DNA of 64,000 bases from a virus. This document shows positions 31,927-43,151 of this stretch, piece after piece (positions within the stretch are counted from its first letter, which is position 1; every line of letters begins with the position of its first letter). The stretch covers positions 1 through 64,000 of IMG/VR virus record IMGVR_UViG_3300050121_000298; one strand, 5' to 3'. The notes under the pieces were generated by a model. It was not told the DNA's origin, did not search any database, and saw nothing but the letters and a program-made list of their open reading frames with translations. The translations under genes were made by a program, and so were the position numbers.

Positions 31927-34900
31927 TTATTTGCAAGCTGGTTTTATTTCTTTTGTCTCAACTTTTTCTTCATATTCCGTTTTACCCGGATTAACAGGAA
32001 CAGTAGGTTCTGTCTTCTCAAAGACAGGTTTATCTCCGGTGGCATAAGCCATGAACTCTTTAGCCTGCTGCTCAGTGAAAGAGGTAAGAGAGATGTTGGA
32101 TACAGACAACGGAGGCATTTCGATATATTTGGCAGCTACAGCAGAACACTCAGTAGTGTTGTGTTCTTCATGAGCCAGTACTTCATCGATACGCATCCAT
32201 TTAGGATTCTCTCCTACAGCTAGTTTCTGTAGTATATACACAGTACCACTAAAGGTGGTGATCGTAGCAGGGAAAATATATCGTCCCGTGACTGTAGAGT
32301 TCTGTATCTTAAAGTTTTTAAGTACAGACTGTGCAGAAACAGCACTTATCTCTTTGCTGGTCATATTAAAAGTAATAGACCGGTCATAGGTTTTTACCTT
32401 CTTACCGTTGATGATCTCATCGGGTTTGGCCACAGTAGTCACGTAGTCAATCTCTTTGATCTCTTTCTTGGACACCTGTACTCTCTTCTCTTTTGGACCT
32501 ACTTCATTTGTAAAGGGTTTACCAAAGATGAGTGAAGCCGTCTTGTGATCTTCAGCAGTCTCGATCTTGATACTCTGATATACTTTGTTGTCACGGGCCT
32601 GTGGATGAGTTGGTACTTCATTAACCAGTTTAAGATACATGTCACGCATGACTTGTTGAAGAGTACTCTTTTCACCTAAGAAGTCTATAAGACCTTCAGG
32701 AGACTTAAAGGACGCCTTCAAGTCCGTGATAGCCTTGTTCTGGTTTAAATATTTGGTGATTGCACCGTTAAATAAGTTGGGATCAATGAACTTCATGAAA
32801 CTCCCCGGCTTGGAGTTAAACCCGTTTCTCACAAGTTCGTGCATCGCAAGTTTAAGTGCAATCAGTTTTGTCTTATCATCTGCAGATTTAAGTAACTCCA
32901 TGTAACCATCAATGGTTCTTTCTTTTACAGTGTTGTCATATTTGGACTTAGTGTTGATCTGAAGGACCTGATAAGGGATCTTCTCATCATCTTTATTAAA
33001 CAGACCTATGCTTTTTACGAAAGAGTTAGCAGGGTACTGTTCTATCAAATATATCATGTCCTGTTTCAGATTGGTGATCTCAGGAGTACTGGTACCACCA
33101 AACCAGAACCGTGAATTAAACAGTTCTGAAAGGGTACTCCGTAACTTCTCTGCTTCACGTATTGTCGATGCATTCTTTATCTCAGCATTAGAGACTCTTA
33201 TCTGTTTTTGTAAAGACTTATATTCAATCTGTTGATCCGATGTTAACTCCGTACCGTTTTTTAAGGTTGTATTTAAGACTTTCAATCTGGCTTTTAGGAT
33301 ACTACCTGCAGCAATAGCGTTATTGGTTAAAGTATTTGCCTCTTCGATGGAGATCGTCTTATCATTACTGATCTGATTACGCAGTTTCTGCATGACAAAA
33401 TTCTGTAGTAAGATATCCGTAAACACCTCATTGTTTGTCAGAGCCTGTGAGAACAGACTCTTTAAGAAGGTAAAACTCTTCTGTCTGGAGAAGTGGATCT
33501 TCTCAGACTGGTCAAGCATATCATGTACGGTATGTTCCAGTACGTTAAATACTGATCCCAGTTGGTTGTCTATAGAAGTAGTGAAGATACTACTACTATT
33601 TAAAAACACTGAGTCATTGTGTCTGAGTTTTTCGAGAGCATCTGCCGTCTTGTCCAGTACTGCATAGTCAGGTTTCATAGACTTAAGCAAGGAGATCATT
33701 CTGTTAGCATCAAGCATACCCTGACTCAGTGTTATCTGTTTCAGATAAGATTGTAGTACTATATACTTCTGAGCATCGGCACTCATCTCTTTACCATTGA
33801 AAGACACCTCAAAACCTAGATCTTTCAGAGAAAGAGTATTACCCTCTCTACGTGACTTATCCAAAATAGCAGGGGTAGTATATTTTATCGAATATTGTGA
33901 TCTGTCAAATTCTCCTGGTTTCTTAGGATCTAAGACTAATCCGGCGATTTCTTTAATCACCTTGTCTTTTAGTGACTTCTGATCTCCTGTACGGAAGTTT
34001 ATCCTTTTCCTTATCGCGTCAGCAAACTGTACAACATATTGTCCTTCTTTCTTACCACCGTTTATCACATCTTGTACGGCATCTCTTAACTCAGGGATGA
34101 AGTTAAACATCACTGACATATCTTCCGGCATACCGATACTCATCATAGACAACATCACTGAGGCATTCACGTCGTTGATCTGTAGTACTGCGGGAATAGG
34201 TTCTTTTGCACCATCAGCAAACATACCAAGAGAACTCCCTACCATCTGAGAAGGTCTGGAAGCACCGTCTACGATTGCCTGTCCAAGTTTGTTAAACAGA
34301 TAGGTCTTTCCGTCTTTGCCGGTTATCTCTATCTGCCATGCAGTGTTTTCAGGTTTGATTAATAATTTATAGGCACTTCCCAGGGCACAGAGTTTGTTTG
34401 CAGTAGCGGCAAAAGAAATACCCATCTTAGAAGAACTATTGGTGTTATTACTTAACACCACTCCGTCAATAGTGTACCTGTCAAATTTCTGTGCCACACT
34501 CTCAGGTGACTCTCCAATGATGTTCTTAGCTATTAAGCCAAAGACACTTGAGTCAGTACGTTCATTTTTATATAACCGGTTGAAGACATCTTCGTTACTA
34601 AGCATCCCCAGTCTTGCGTCAAGGTTCCTATTCTGATGTACGTCAGCAGGAACGACACTTGTCTCATCATAAGCGACTTTACTCGCTACTAAACCTTTCT
34701 CTGAGAGATCATCAATGATGGCTTTAAACTGAACATAACTCTTAAGATATGGCATCACGAACTGTTTCATCGTGGCGCGTTTCTCTTCTACGGTTTCTTT
34801 TAGGTCACGTCTCTCTTTACTGAGTTGACCCTGACTATTCCAGTCGGCCAAGTCACCTGATTCTTGTTCATCTAACCATTCGTTAGAGTCTCTGAGAGTA

Positions 34901-37900
34901 AAATAACTATCCGAGAGTTTATCTAACTGATCATTTAAAGCAGTGTACTCTGACAACCGAGTGTTTAACTCTTTGAAGTCGTCTAGGCCGTATATCTTCA
35001 TGATACGGTCTACTTCGTCAGACTGTAACTCTTCGGGGTGAGTCTTGATCAGGTCCAGTAAGTCTTTGATCACGGGATTTATGTCGCTCTTATTTTTGCT
35101 ATAATGACTATACAAATACTCAAGGTATTTCGCAGAAGACTGGTCTGTGATATATTTCGAATAGTCGCCATAGACATGCGCTTCACCAAAGATGTCAGAG
35201 TAACTGGCATATTCATGAGTATAGATACTGTCAATGTCAAGGTCGGACCCTGCAAGAAGATGCACCAGTTGTGGAACGATGATGGTGTTTCTATAAGAAG
35301 AGTCAATCCAGTCTACGATTTTGAGTGCGATCATAGAACGTTTGTCCTCAGTAGGGATACGTGTGGCAAAGAGTTTGTTCATCTTGTCCATATAGAGTTC
35401 ACGTTCTGAGTCACTTTTAAACATTGGCATAGGAACGATAGCCTCTACAAAGTATGTCTTTACACTTTCGGTTACCTTCTTTCCTTTTACCATCGTTACT
35501 TCATCATGTGTTTCTACTGACACACCCGGATAACGAGTAGTATATTCTTCACCGGAATAAGCTGCAGGGTTTTTCTTGTACTCATACATCGGTACAACCT
35601 CACCGGTATTTTTGTTAACGATAAGTTTATACCCATAACTGGAAGCATGGATATATTTATTCCCTTTCACGTGTTCGTCAAAGACCGTCTTAGAGTAATG
35701 AGCAAAGAACTTAGCCTGGAACATGGCACGTATGATAGGGTTGTCTACATCAAAGACTGGATTCCCTTCGGTGTCTATCTCGAAGTACTTCATCGTATTA
35801 CTGTCTGATCCACGGTCAGCCAAGGATTTACGGATACTATCCACAAACTCTCCTATGATCAGATTATGATTTTCATCACGATAAGTCTGCATCAGGTTGT
35901 CATACCGGGCCAGTGCGCTTTCAGATAAGGTACTCTTAAAGTCTTCAAAGTATTTAGATATCCTGTTGGCACGATTAACGATTGCACCTCTTTGTGCAGA
36001 TGTAGCATGCTGCGTACCCAACTGTGAAATAAGCCAGTGGATATCGGCTGTAAGTAACATCTTAGCCTGTACAGAAGACTTAGCCTCTTCGTGTTGTCCC
36101 GACGTGACTACCTGTAGAAATTTATATCTCCCGTCGATAAGTTTCTTACTGCGATTTAGACTAATATATGATTTACCATCAGAACTACCCTGAAATGTAG
36201 TATCATTCTCTTGTGGAACAGTCTTTCTATCGTTGATATTGGTAGTCATGAAGGTCACAGTCTTACTGGCCTCTGTATCCATCAACATGTCTATGTTATG
36301 AAACTCCATAGAGTTCAAGATCATGTGATGCATCTCTCTGCCCTTTACAGGCATCCAGTAGTCGTGTATTACCTTATACAACTCTTTTACTTTGTCTTCT
36401 ACATCAGCACGTTGTATGTCGTTAGCCTTAACATCTCTGTTTCTTAACTGTGTGTCTTTAAGAGACTGTCTCAGGTCATATATCTGACTGTACAAGTCAT
36501 GTAGCATCTTCTGAAAAGCCTCTACATTCTCTTCTCTTATGGGTCTTCCTGTTACGGGGTCTATCAAAATACTAGAGTCAGAACGCAGATAGGTGTGTTC
36601 AGACATCTTCAGGTAATTTTCTTTAGAGGCTACTACAGTCTTGGCAGAGTTGATGACGATGTTAGAATTCTCTAATTGCCTTATCTCCCCCTCTGTGAGA
36701 GAACGATAGTTCATAGCCAGTAAGAGTTCACGATCTGCACCAGAGAGTTTACCCAGGTCATCTTCCAAATCTATCCTGTGCATCATACTGGCGATACTCT
36801 GTCCGTCAAATACTTTAACACCCGATGAAGTACCCTTCATAGCATCTACATATTCTTCCTTACTACTATAATGGTTTTGAAGTTCTTGTTCTGTATCATA
36901 CTGACCCGACAGGATATCCGTGGAGTTCATATGAGTAAATAACGTATCCAAAAAAGCAGAAGTCACCATACGATTCATGTGTTCTCCTGCAGCCAGATTC
37001 TTCTTATTACGTTTGAAGTAATCTACTTCATTCTTGATACCCATTGCAGGATCACCGTCAAAGAGTTGATTGACAGTAATACCATTGATGTAGGTATTCA
37101 TGAATGAGTCATACACGAAGTCTTCAACATTGTCGTAAGCATATTTATAAGCATCATCGACAGATTCTGCATTACGTAACAAGTCCATGACTCTGATACC
37201 TTGCTTGATCTGTTTAAAGTTATTCTCTTTGGAAAAGGTGACTACTTTATTACCGGCAGCATTGGTTTCGTTATGGTTGATGATACCGAAACTATTTAAC
37301 TGGTCAAGATGTGCCTGAAAACTAGTCTCCATGTGATCATTCAACATGCCACGAAGTCCCGTCTTAGATACAGCTTCTGCAAATCCTATCTCACTACCGT
37401 CTTCGTGATTTGTCTCACCACGCGCAATAGCCAGCAAGTCCTCACGAACCTGACGAGTATTCTCTGACACGTCTTCATCTTTATAACCTGTCCCAAATAC
37501 GTTGTTAAGCATCTGGAAGTTGTAGGCACGTAGACTCTTATCGTCAACGGTGATCTCATCACTTTTCTTTGAGTTATAACCTAGGACAAGAGTGTTACCA
37601 TGTTCCGTGTTATAGTTTGCCAGTTTATTTTCTTTGTCTTTCCACTCTTTACGGATACGTTCAAATTCCTGCCATGCAAACTGTATGAGTTGATCTACTG
37701 CAGGTTTATGTTTTTGTGCACCTACCTGTCTCTCATATCTCTTATAGAAAGAGTCAATCAGATAATTTGTCTGAGAACCCTCTTGTTGACTCATGTTACG
37801 GGCAAACGTGATACTCTCTACATTGGCAGTACGTGCCTCATTGGTATCGGTGTTTTGAATACTCATCGTTCTGGAAGCGATCTTCCTGTTGGCAAACAGT

Positions 37901-40900
37901 CCCAGGGTTTGAATGTAGAGTTGTTTTGAACCCATGTGTTTGTACTCATCTGCACTCTGACGGGTACCGTCTTTCATCACCAGTAAACCACCATTTACAT
38001 AAATCTGCATGTTCTGTACAAACAAACGCATCTGCATCTTCTCTACGTCACGGCCATTCTTAATCTCTTCAGAGGTAGTGGTAGTACTTAGTGCTTTGGC
38101 GATAAGAGGATTATGAGTATACCAATCCTGTAAGAAGTCGTCATAAAGTGTACTACTCTCCAGGGCTTTTCTAAGGTTTTTGTTGAAGTCCTGTACCATC
38201 ATGATAAGTGGAGAGTACTTCGTATAACGATAGATAGGTTTACCTTCTGCATTGATGACCATCGAAGGAGCATCCATTGGGTCAAACTTAACAACGAAAC
38301 CCATGGCACTCTTCAGAGAAGATCTCACGATCTCTGCATCCGGATTTAAAGGAGTCTTTTTCTTACCTTCAGCATACGAGAACAAGTCATTCCATTCTAC
38401 ACCTTCTGCCATCTTATCCAACACGTTATTCAGAGAACTGAAGAATGTCTTTGGAAGATACTGACCATTGGTGATGTTACTGGAATACATGTTCAAATCT
38501 TTAAAGATACCGGTGTCGGTGGATACATTATTCTCAACCCTGTCGATAGCCAGGATAGAGAACTTTATCAGAGAACGAGGTATCTGTAGTCCAATCTTCT
38601 GATATTTATCAAAGAGACTATCTACAAGAGTCTTTAACTCAGAAGGTGCTAATAATGTCGCAACCTCTGTGATCTGTTTACTCTTAGAAGAAGTGGTTAT
38701 CTTGTTATGATCAGCTTTAATAGATGAGACTACGGCTTTAAATTCTTTCTTGGCTTTCTCAGAAGCCTTGACTTTGAGTATAGTGGCATTGATCATACTC
38801 TCGAAAGTACTCATGCGTTGTTTCACATCTCCTGAGACAAGTTTTTCTGTCACTGTAGACCTTACAGCTGACTCTACTTCATCATTCTCTATCTGTCCGG
38901 GTGATGCCCAGGTATTGATACTGTTTACAGACTGTAGTAATTCAATCTCAGCATTATGAAAAGTACTGATTAACTGTTTTACCAAAATGTTGTTATCGGA
39001 GTTGCTTATCACCTTATCCCCAGTCTCTGTTGTAACAGAGATAGAGTCTTCTATAGTCTTAAAGACAGCCTTTAACATATCAGATATATCGTGATGTCCA
39101 TCGTCTTCAAACTGATCGGCAGCAGATTTTATGATAGAGTTGACTTGTCCGTTCTCAAAACTAAAGATCTCTTCGGGAGTACAGTTGGCTGTGATCTTCA
39201 ACAATACGTTGAAGATGTTTACCCCATCGACCATGTGCGGGACTTTGATACCCAGTTCCGGATCTACCTGTTCGTATTTTATCACAGAGAGAAACCTGCG
39301 TACTTCATATCTAATTGTGTCTATGACATTGATATTTAAAGAAGTATTATCGTAGTTCTCCCCTAAAGGATTTTCATCGGTATCATTTTCATCAGAAGTA
39401 TTCTCTACTCCATTGACTCTGTTGTCTTCTGTGATGGACTCGTCAGTATTAGTCTCACCGGTTTGATCGACATATTTCTTTTCTCGTCTAAGGTGTTTCA
39501 GTAACTCCTTAACCTGTTGAAACAATACTTCATTACTGTTTTTCAAGACAGTCGTGATCTCATCTTTGTTGTTAAGAGTAGTTGTATTTTCTACTACTTT
39601 GTTATCGTTTCTTTTGTTAGAGGTACCGTTATCATAGGTAGCCACGAAGTCTGAACCATTAACACCAAGGATGGCTGCAATATTTGCATAGGCACTGTCA
39701 TATTTGGCACGTATCTTTTCCTGGAGTGCTTTGTCTGTGACCTGGTTCTTATTTATAAGACCATCTATACTAAAGTCACCCTTTGCCAGAGTATCACATA
39801 TCGAGTCAAATTTCTCTCTGTCAGTTAACCTGGTGTTGATTCCATTTGTCACAACACCCGTATTACTGGCATGTAACATCTCGTCTACAATCCTATACGT
39901 TATATCTGCCTGATCCGCTATAGAGAGGTATTGTCTTACCGGAGTCACACCATATTCCTTCTCATATAACTTACCACGTGTTTCCAGTAATTGATATGCA
40001 CGATCTCTGTTCTGGACATGTAATGCGTTGTCTTTATAAAAGCCACTGTCTATGCGATCATATAGTCTTGTAGGGTTATTCTTGAAAAGAGCAATAAACT
40101 TCTTGATGAGGTTGTATAGTTTCTTAAATATCCCTTTAGCGTCTTTGTTTTGCATATGGGACCGGAATCCTTCAGCCAGGATCTCTTCAGCCACGAGACT
40201 CTTTACCTGGTCATGAGATTTGTTTATTTTCCTCCTGCGAGCAAATTCCGTTAAAGCCTTATCTGTAAAGTGTGCAGCATATTTCTTATCCCCGATGATC
40301 TTATCGGTGTAGTACTTCTGCTGTTCAGTAGAGAGCATGTTTCCAAATACACCGTGAAAGGCTTCATGGAAAATAGTACCACCTGTGGCCAGTGTCTTAT
40401 TCAGATAGATTACCTTACCTTCGATGAAACCCAGTACAGTACCGTCTACGTTGATCTTTGATAGTAGACTTGTTACATCTTCTTTAGACAAGTTAAACTG
40501 AGGTAGTTTATCTGCAAGCCAGGCACTCTCAGAAGCAAGTCTTTCTTCTGTATAAGGTTGTGAGTAACTGGTATTAAAGTTATCTTCTTGAAGGGACTCG
40601 AAACCACCTATCTCATCATCTTCATATACCACTTTGTCAGAAGCAACCTCTTGTAGTCCGTTAACTTGTGCTATCTTGGATACCCCTGCAGATGAGTCAG
40701 TGGAAATCTTGCGTTCAATATAAAGGTTGTTGTTCTCTATGACATTGGTGGTGAAGTCTGATGTATCTAAAGAATCAGCACCTAGTCGTAGTTTGTATTT
40801 TCCGGTTTTATTATCTGTGGCAGCAACGAGAAGGTTGGGCACATAACTCTTATAAGTAAGTTCCTTTACCACTGCTTCAACTAAAGAAGGATCAGGATGA

Positions 40901-43137
40901 TTTTTCAGGAAGTCTGATAGTTTATTTTTGAAGTCATTACCAAATCTCTGAGCAAAATCTGAGGTACTGGCAAAAAATTCTTTGGGATATACTGCGGAGA
41001 ATTTCTCAATAGCATCCGTCTTAGGGTCTTTGTTATATACTTTGATCTGTAGCGCCTTTTGGCCATTACTATCTGTTATAGATATCTGGATATGAAAAGC
41101 GTCTGACACTTCCGATCCTGTAGTCTTATGAAGCGGAGTAAACCACCATTTATCTTTAAATGTCTGAAGAAGGTTGTCTTGAGAAGTCTGATCCTTACCC
41201 TCCACATCGGTGAGTAAAGTAGTAACAGCATTGGCAAACCGGACATCTCTACTATCGGTATTTACCGTGAGAGGATGAAACTGTATAGTACTACCCGAGT
41301 AACGGATCATCACATAGTCGCCATTGGGAGGAACCTGAGAGAATTCGAAGGCAGCCTTGCGGGCTAATAGTCCTTTATCACTGTTGTCTTTACTAAAGAT
41401 GGCCTCAAAGAGTTGCTGCTGAGTCAGAGGAAGACCGTTGTGCATGACACGTTGGTTGGGGCCTAGAGTATTGAGAACTTCCCATCTACTGGTTGTATTC
41501 AGGTTTTCATACTGTTCTAAACTGGAGACGACATTACCACTTTGTTTCTTCCTTAAAATGAAAGGAACGTTTATCTGTTGACTGGCATTCTCGATCACAT
41601 CTCCTTTTTTATGATCGGCTTCGTCATTTTCATACAAGGATACTACTTTGTATTCCGGAGCTACTTCATCGTGTTTCTGGATATAGTCGTTAAGAAGTAT
41701 CTCAGGACCTTTGTCACTTACCCGTGTGGCAACCGTGTTTATGTTGTAGTATTTCAGAAATAGTTCGGTGATATCTGCACTGGGATTGGTAAGGAGTAAG
41801 TCATTGACTTTCTTAGCGAATTCTTTATAGTACCTGTCGGCACTTATCAAAGAGTTAATGTCTGCGTCTGAGAGGAAGTTACTTCCATTACGGGTACGTA
41901 ACCTAGCCAGGGACTTCAGCTTACTTATGTGATCCGGGTTAGAGAAATCAAAGGGAATAGTGTGATTGGTGTTATCTACGATAGTCAGGTTCTCATGAGT
42001 GTAGATACTAAACAGAGCATTTTCTCCTTTTACCTTACCTGCGATAGAGAAGCCATCACCCATCATCTGACGTGATACCCCCAACACTTCGGCATGTGTC
42101 TTGGTGTTTCTAAGTTTATCCTGTTGTTGTTGATTCTCAAAAGTCTCTCTGGTTCTGTTGGTAGGTTCTTTACCCTCACGGACAGCAGCGTTTTTTGCTC
42201 TGTTAACACGTTCATCGCCAATAGTACCTGATGTTATAGCAAAGATCTGTATCTTGCCGGCCATGTGTTCGGGTGTCAACCCTGCCAATAGACCGGTAGC
42301 ATCTTTCTTGTCTTCTCCATGGGCGTCTTCGACACTGGTAGCGACAAACCGCAAACCACTCTTTATGGCAGACTGTGAGAAGATGTGTTCGGGACCGTGA
42401 GTCTTATCCACTAGTGGTAAAGACTTACGGGTTCTTAGTATCTCATCTTTCTTTATGATGTCTCCATCAAGAGTTTCATATTGACCACTATTGTATATTC
42501 CCTCTACAGTCTCCAGGTTTCGGGTTGTGATAAGAAGAGTATCCAGTCCTATCGCAGAATCCCGGAAAGGGACATACGTAGAATATGTAAGTAATTCGTT
42601 ATTAAGATCGTCAATGGTACGAAGGACGAGTTCTATATTATTTGTTGCTCTCTCTGAGACGACCTTCTTAAGTGTCTCTACCAGATCAGTAAGTAATTTG
42701 ACTTTTGCTTCTTCAGTAGGATGAGAGAAAGACTTTAGTATCTGTAGATCAGAGAAGATTTCTTTTATATCGTCAGTGAAGATGACCCCTGAAAGAGCAT
42801 TGATGTGTGCCAGGATGTATTCCTGAGTCACCTGTTTCCCGGTACCACTTATCCCCATCAGTTTCGAGAACTGAGTGAGGAATTCTTTAGATTCTAAAGC
42901 ATCCAGAGACAACACCTTATCGGCATTACCTTTCTGAAAACTCTCCGGAAATTGAGAGGATATATTGGAGAATATTTCAGCTACCTTAAGAAGGGCTATA
43001 GCTCTTGTTTGTTCTGTCCCTGTGATTTTAAAGATGACCTTTGCAACGTTATCGTAGTTGTTAAACCTGTTACGGTCATGTTGGTATAACTTATCTATGA
43101 TGGGTAAGAACTCGGACGAATTTACACTACAACTCAT
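31927..43137 (-). CDS. Giant virion RNA polymerase with fused zincin domain
   Basis: This 3736-residue protein is the largest in the window. It carries the catalytic signature LLAGSDLDIDSIYTHEY with D2632, D2634 and D2636. This is the DxDxD motif of the two-barrel RNA polymerase known from the crAss-like phage phi14:2 and related to QDE-1/YonO enzymes. Near residue 924 there is a zincin metallopeptidase site GGTIFHEAFHGVFGN (H924, E925, H928), followed by an acidic and charged linker (about 1200-1320, DENDTDENPLGE). The polymerase is expected to sit in the virion, enter the cell and transcribe early genes without host help. The zincin may cut cargo proteins. The C-terminus ends KPACK. The length is well above the roughly 2200 residues of the phi14:2 enzyme, so it is a fusion. 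Confidence 0.88.
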   Translation of the reverse strand: MSCSVNSSEFLPIIDKLYQHDRNRFNNYDNVAKVIFKITGTEQTRAIALLKVAEIFSNISSQFPESFQKGNADKVLSLDALESKEFLTQFSKLMGISGTGKQVTQEYILAHINALSGVIFTDDIKEIFSDLQILKSFSHPTEEAKVKLLTDLVETLKKVVSERATNNIELVLRTIDDLNNELLTYSTYVPFRDSAIGLDTLLITTRNLETVEGIYNSGQYETLDGDIIKKDEILRTRKSLPLVDKTHGPEHIFSQSAIKSGLRFVATSVEDAHGEDKKDATGLLAGLTPEHMAGKIQIFAITSGTIGDERVNRAKNAAVREGKEPTNRTRETFENQQQQDKLRNTKTHAEVLGVSRQMMGDGFSIAGKVKGENALFSIYTHENLTIVDNTNHTIPFDFSNPDHISKLKSLARLRTRNGSNFLSDADINSLISADRYYKEFAKKVNDLLLTNPSADITELFLKYYNINTVATRVSDKGPEILLNDYIQKHDEVAPEYKVVSLYENDEADHKKGDVIENASQQINVPFILRKKQSGNVVSSLEQYENLNTTSRWEVLNTLGPNQRVMHNGLPLTQQQLFEAIFSKDNSDKGLLARKAAFEFSQVPPNGDYVMIRYSGSTIQFHPLTVNTDSRDVRFANAVTTLLTDVEGKDQTSQDNLLQTFKDKWWFTPLHKTTGSEVSDAFHIQISITDSNGQKALQIKVYNKDPKTDAIEKFSAVYPKEFFASTSDFAQRFGNDFKNKLSDFLKNHPDPSLVEAVVKELTYKSYVPNLLVAATDNKTGKYKLRLGADSLDTSDFTTNVIENNNLYIERKISTDSSAGVSKIAQVNGLQEVASDKVVYEDDEIGGFESLQEDNFNTSYSQPYTEERLASESAWLADKLPQFNLSKEDVTSLLSKINVDGTVLGFIEGKVIYLNKTLATGGTIFHEAFHGVFGNMLSTEQQKYYTDKIIGDKKYAAHFTDKALTEFARRRKINKSHDQVKSLVAEEILAEGFRSHMQNKDAKGIFKKLYNLIKKFIALFKNNPTRLYDRIDSGFYKDNALHVQNRDRAYQLLETRGKLYEKEYGVTPVRQYLSIADQADITYRIVDEMLHASNTGVVTNGINTRLTDREKFDSICDTLAKGDFSIDGLINKNQVTDKALQEKIRAKYDSAYANIAAILGVNGSDFVATYDNGTSNKRNDNKVVENTTTLNNKDEITTVLKNSNEVLFQQVKELLKHLRREKKYVDQTGETNTDESITEDNRVNGVENTSDENDTDENPLGENYDNTSLNINVIDTIRYEVRRFLSVIKYEQVDPELGIKVPHMVDGVNIFNVLLKITANCTPEEIFSFENGQVNSIIKSAADQFEDDGHHDISDMLKAVFKTIEDSISVTTETGDKVISNSDNNILVKQLISTFHNAEIELLQSVNSINTWASPGQIENDEVESAVRSTVTEKLVSGDVKQRMSTFESMINATILKVKASEKAKKEFKAVVSSIKADHNKITTSSKSKQITEVATLLAPSELKTLVDSLFDKYQKIGLQIPRSLIKFSILAIDRVENNVSTDTGIFKDLNMYSSNITNGQYLPKTFFSSLNNVLDKMAEGVEWNDLFSYAEGKKKTPLNPDAEIVRSSLKSAMGFVVKFDPMDAPSMVINAEGKPIYRYTKYSPLIMMVQDFNKNLRKALESSTLYDDFLQDWYTHNPLIAKALSTTTTSEEIKNGRDVEKMQMRLFVQNMQIYVNGGLLVMKDGTRQSADEYKHMGSKQLYIQTLGLFANRKIASRTMSIQNTDTNEARTANVESITFARNMSQQEGSQTNYLIDSFYKRYERQVGAQKHKPAVDQLIQFAWQEFERIRKEWKDKENKLANYNTEHGNTLVLGYNSKKSDEITVDDKSLRAYNFQMLNNVFGTGYKDEDVSENTRQVREDLLAIARGETNHEDGSEIGFAEAVSKTGLRGMLNDHMETSFQAHLDQLNSFGIINHNETNAAGNKVVTFSKENNFKQIKQGIRVMDLLRNAESVDDAYKYAYDNVEDFVYDSFMNTYINGITVNQLFDGDPAMGIKNEVDYFKRNKKNLAAGEHMNRMVTSAFLDTLFTHMNSTDILSGQYDTEQELQNHYSSKEEYVDAMKGTSSGVKVFDGQSIASMMHRIDLEDDLGKLSGADRELLLAMNYRSLTEGEIRQLENSNIVINSAKTVVASKENYLKMSEHTYLRSDSSILIDPVTGRPIREENVEAFQKMLHDLYSQIYDLRQSLKDTQLRNRDVKANDIQRADVEDKVKELYKVIHDYWMPVKGREMHHMILNSMEFHNIDMLMDTEASKTVTFMTTNINDRKTVPQENDTTFQGSSDGKSYISLNRSKKLIDGRYKFLQVVTSGQHEEAKSSVQAKMLLTADIHWLISQLGTQHATSAQRGAIVNRANRISKYFEDFKSTLSESALARYDNLMQTYRDENHNLIIGEFVDSIRKSLADRGSDSNTMKYFEIDTEGNPVFDVDNPIIRAMFQAKFFAHYSKTVFDEHVKGNKYIHASSYGYKLIVNKNTGEVVPMYEYKKNPAAYSGEEYTTRYPGVSVETHDEVTMVKGKKVTESVKTYFVEAIVPMPMFKSDSERELYMDKMNKLFATRIPTEDKRSMIALKIVDWIDSSYRNTIIVPQLVHLLAGSDLDIDSIYTHEYASYSDIFGEAHVYGDYSKYITDQSSAKYLEYLYSHYSKNKSDINPVIKDLLDLIKTHPEELQSDEVDRIMKIYGLDDFKELNTRLSEYTALNDQLDKLSDSYFTLRDSNEWLDEQESGDLADWNSQGQLSKERRDLKETVEEKRATMKQFVMPYLKSYVQFKAIIDDLSEKGLVASKVAYDETSVVPADVHQNRNLDARLGMLSNEDVFNRLYKNERTDSSVFGLIAKNIIGESPESVAQKFDRYTIDGVVLSNNTNSSSKMGISFAATANKLCALGSAYKLLIKPENTAWQIEITGKDGKTYLFNKLGQAIVDGASRPSQMVGSSLGMFADGAKEPIPAVLQINDVNASVMLSMMSIGMPEDMSVMFNFIPELRDAVQDVINGGKKEGQYVVQFADAIRKRINFRTGDQKSLKDKVIKEIAGLVLDPKKPGEFDRSQYSIKYTTPAILDKSRREGNTLSLKDLGFEVSFNGKEMSADAQKYIVLQSYLKQITLSQGMLDANRMISLLKSMKPDYAVLDKTADALEKLRHNDSVFLNSSSIFTTSIDNQLGSVFNVLEHTVHDMLDQSEKIHFSRQKSFTFLKSLFSQALTNNEVFTDILLQNFVMQKLRNQISNDKTISIEEANTLTNNAIAAGSILKARLKVLNTTLKNGTELTSDQQIEYKSLQKQIRVSNAEIKNASTIREAEKLRSTLSELFNSRFWFGGTSTPEITNLKQDMIYLIEQYPANSFVKSIGLFNKDDEKIPYQVLQINTKSKYDNTVKERTIDGYMELLKSADDKTKLIALKLAMHELVRNGFNSKPGSFMKFIDPNLFNGAITKYLNQNKAITDLKASFKSPEGLIDFLGEKSTLQQVMRDMYLKLVNEVPTHPQARDNKVYQSIKIETAEDHKTASLIFGKPFTNEVGPKEKRVQVSKKEIKEIDYVTTVAKPDEIINGKKVKTYDRSITFNMTSKEISAVSAQSVLKNFKIQNSTVTGRYIFPATITTFSGTVYILQKLAVGENPKWMRIDEVLAHEEHNTTECSAVAAKYIEMPPLSVSNISLTSFTEQQAKEFMAYATGDKPVFEKTEPTVPVNPGKTEYEEKVETKEIKPACK

Positions 43138-43151
43138 AAGTGAAATATTGG

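Noticed and set aside
26447-43000. Numerous plus-strand open frames of 60-137 codons within the giant late genes
   Set aside because: They are antisense shadows of the 2273- and 3736-residue genes.
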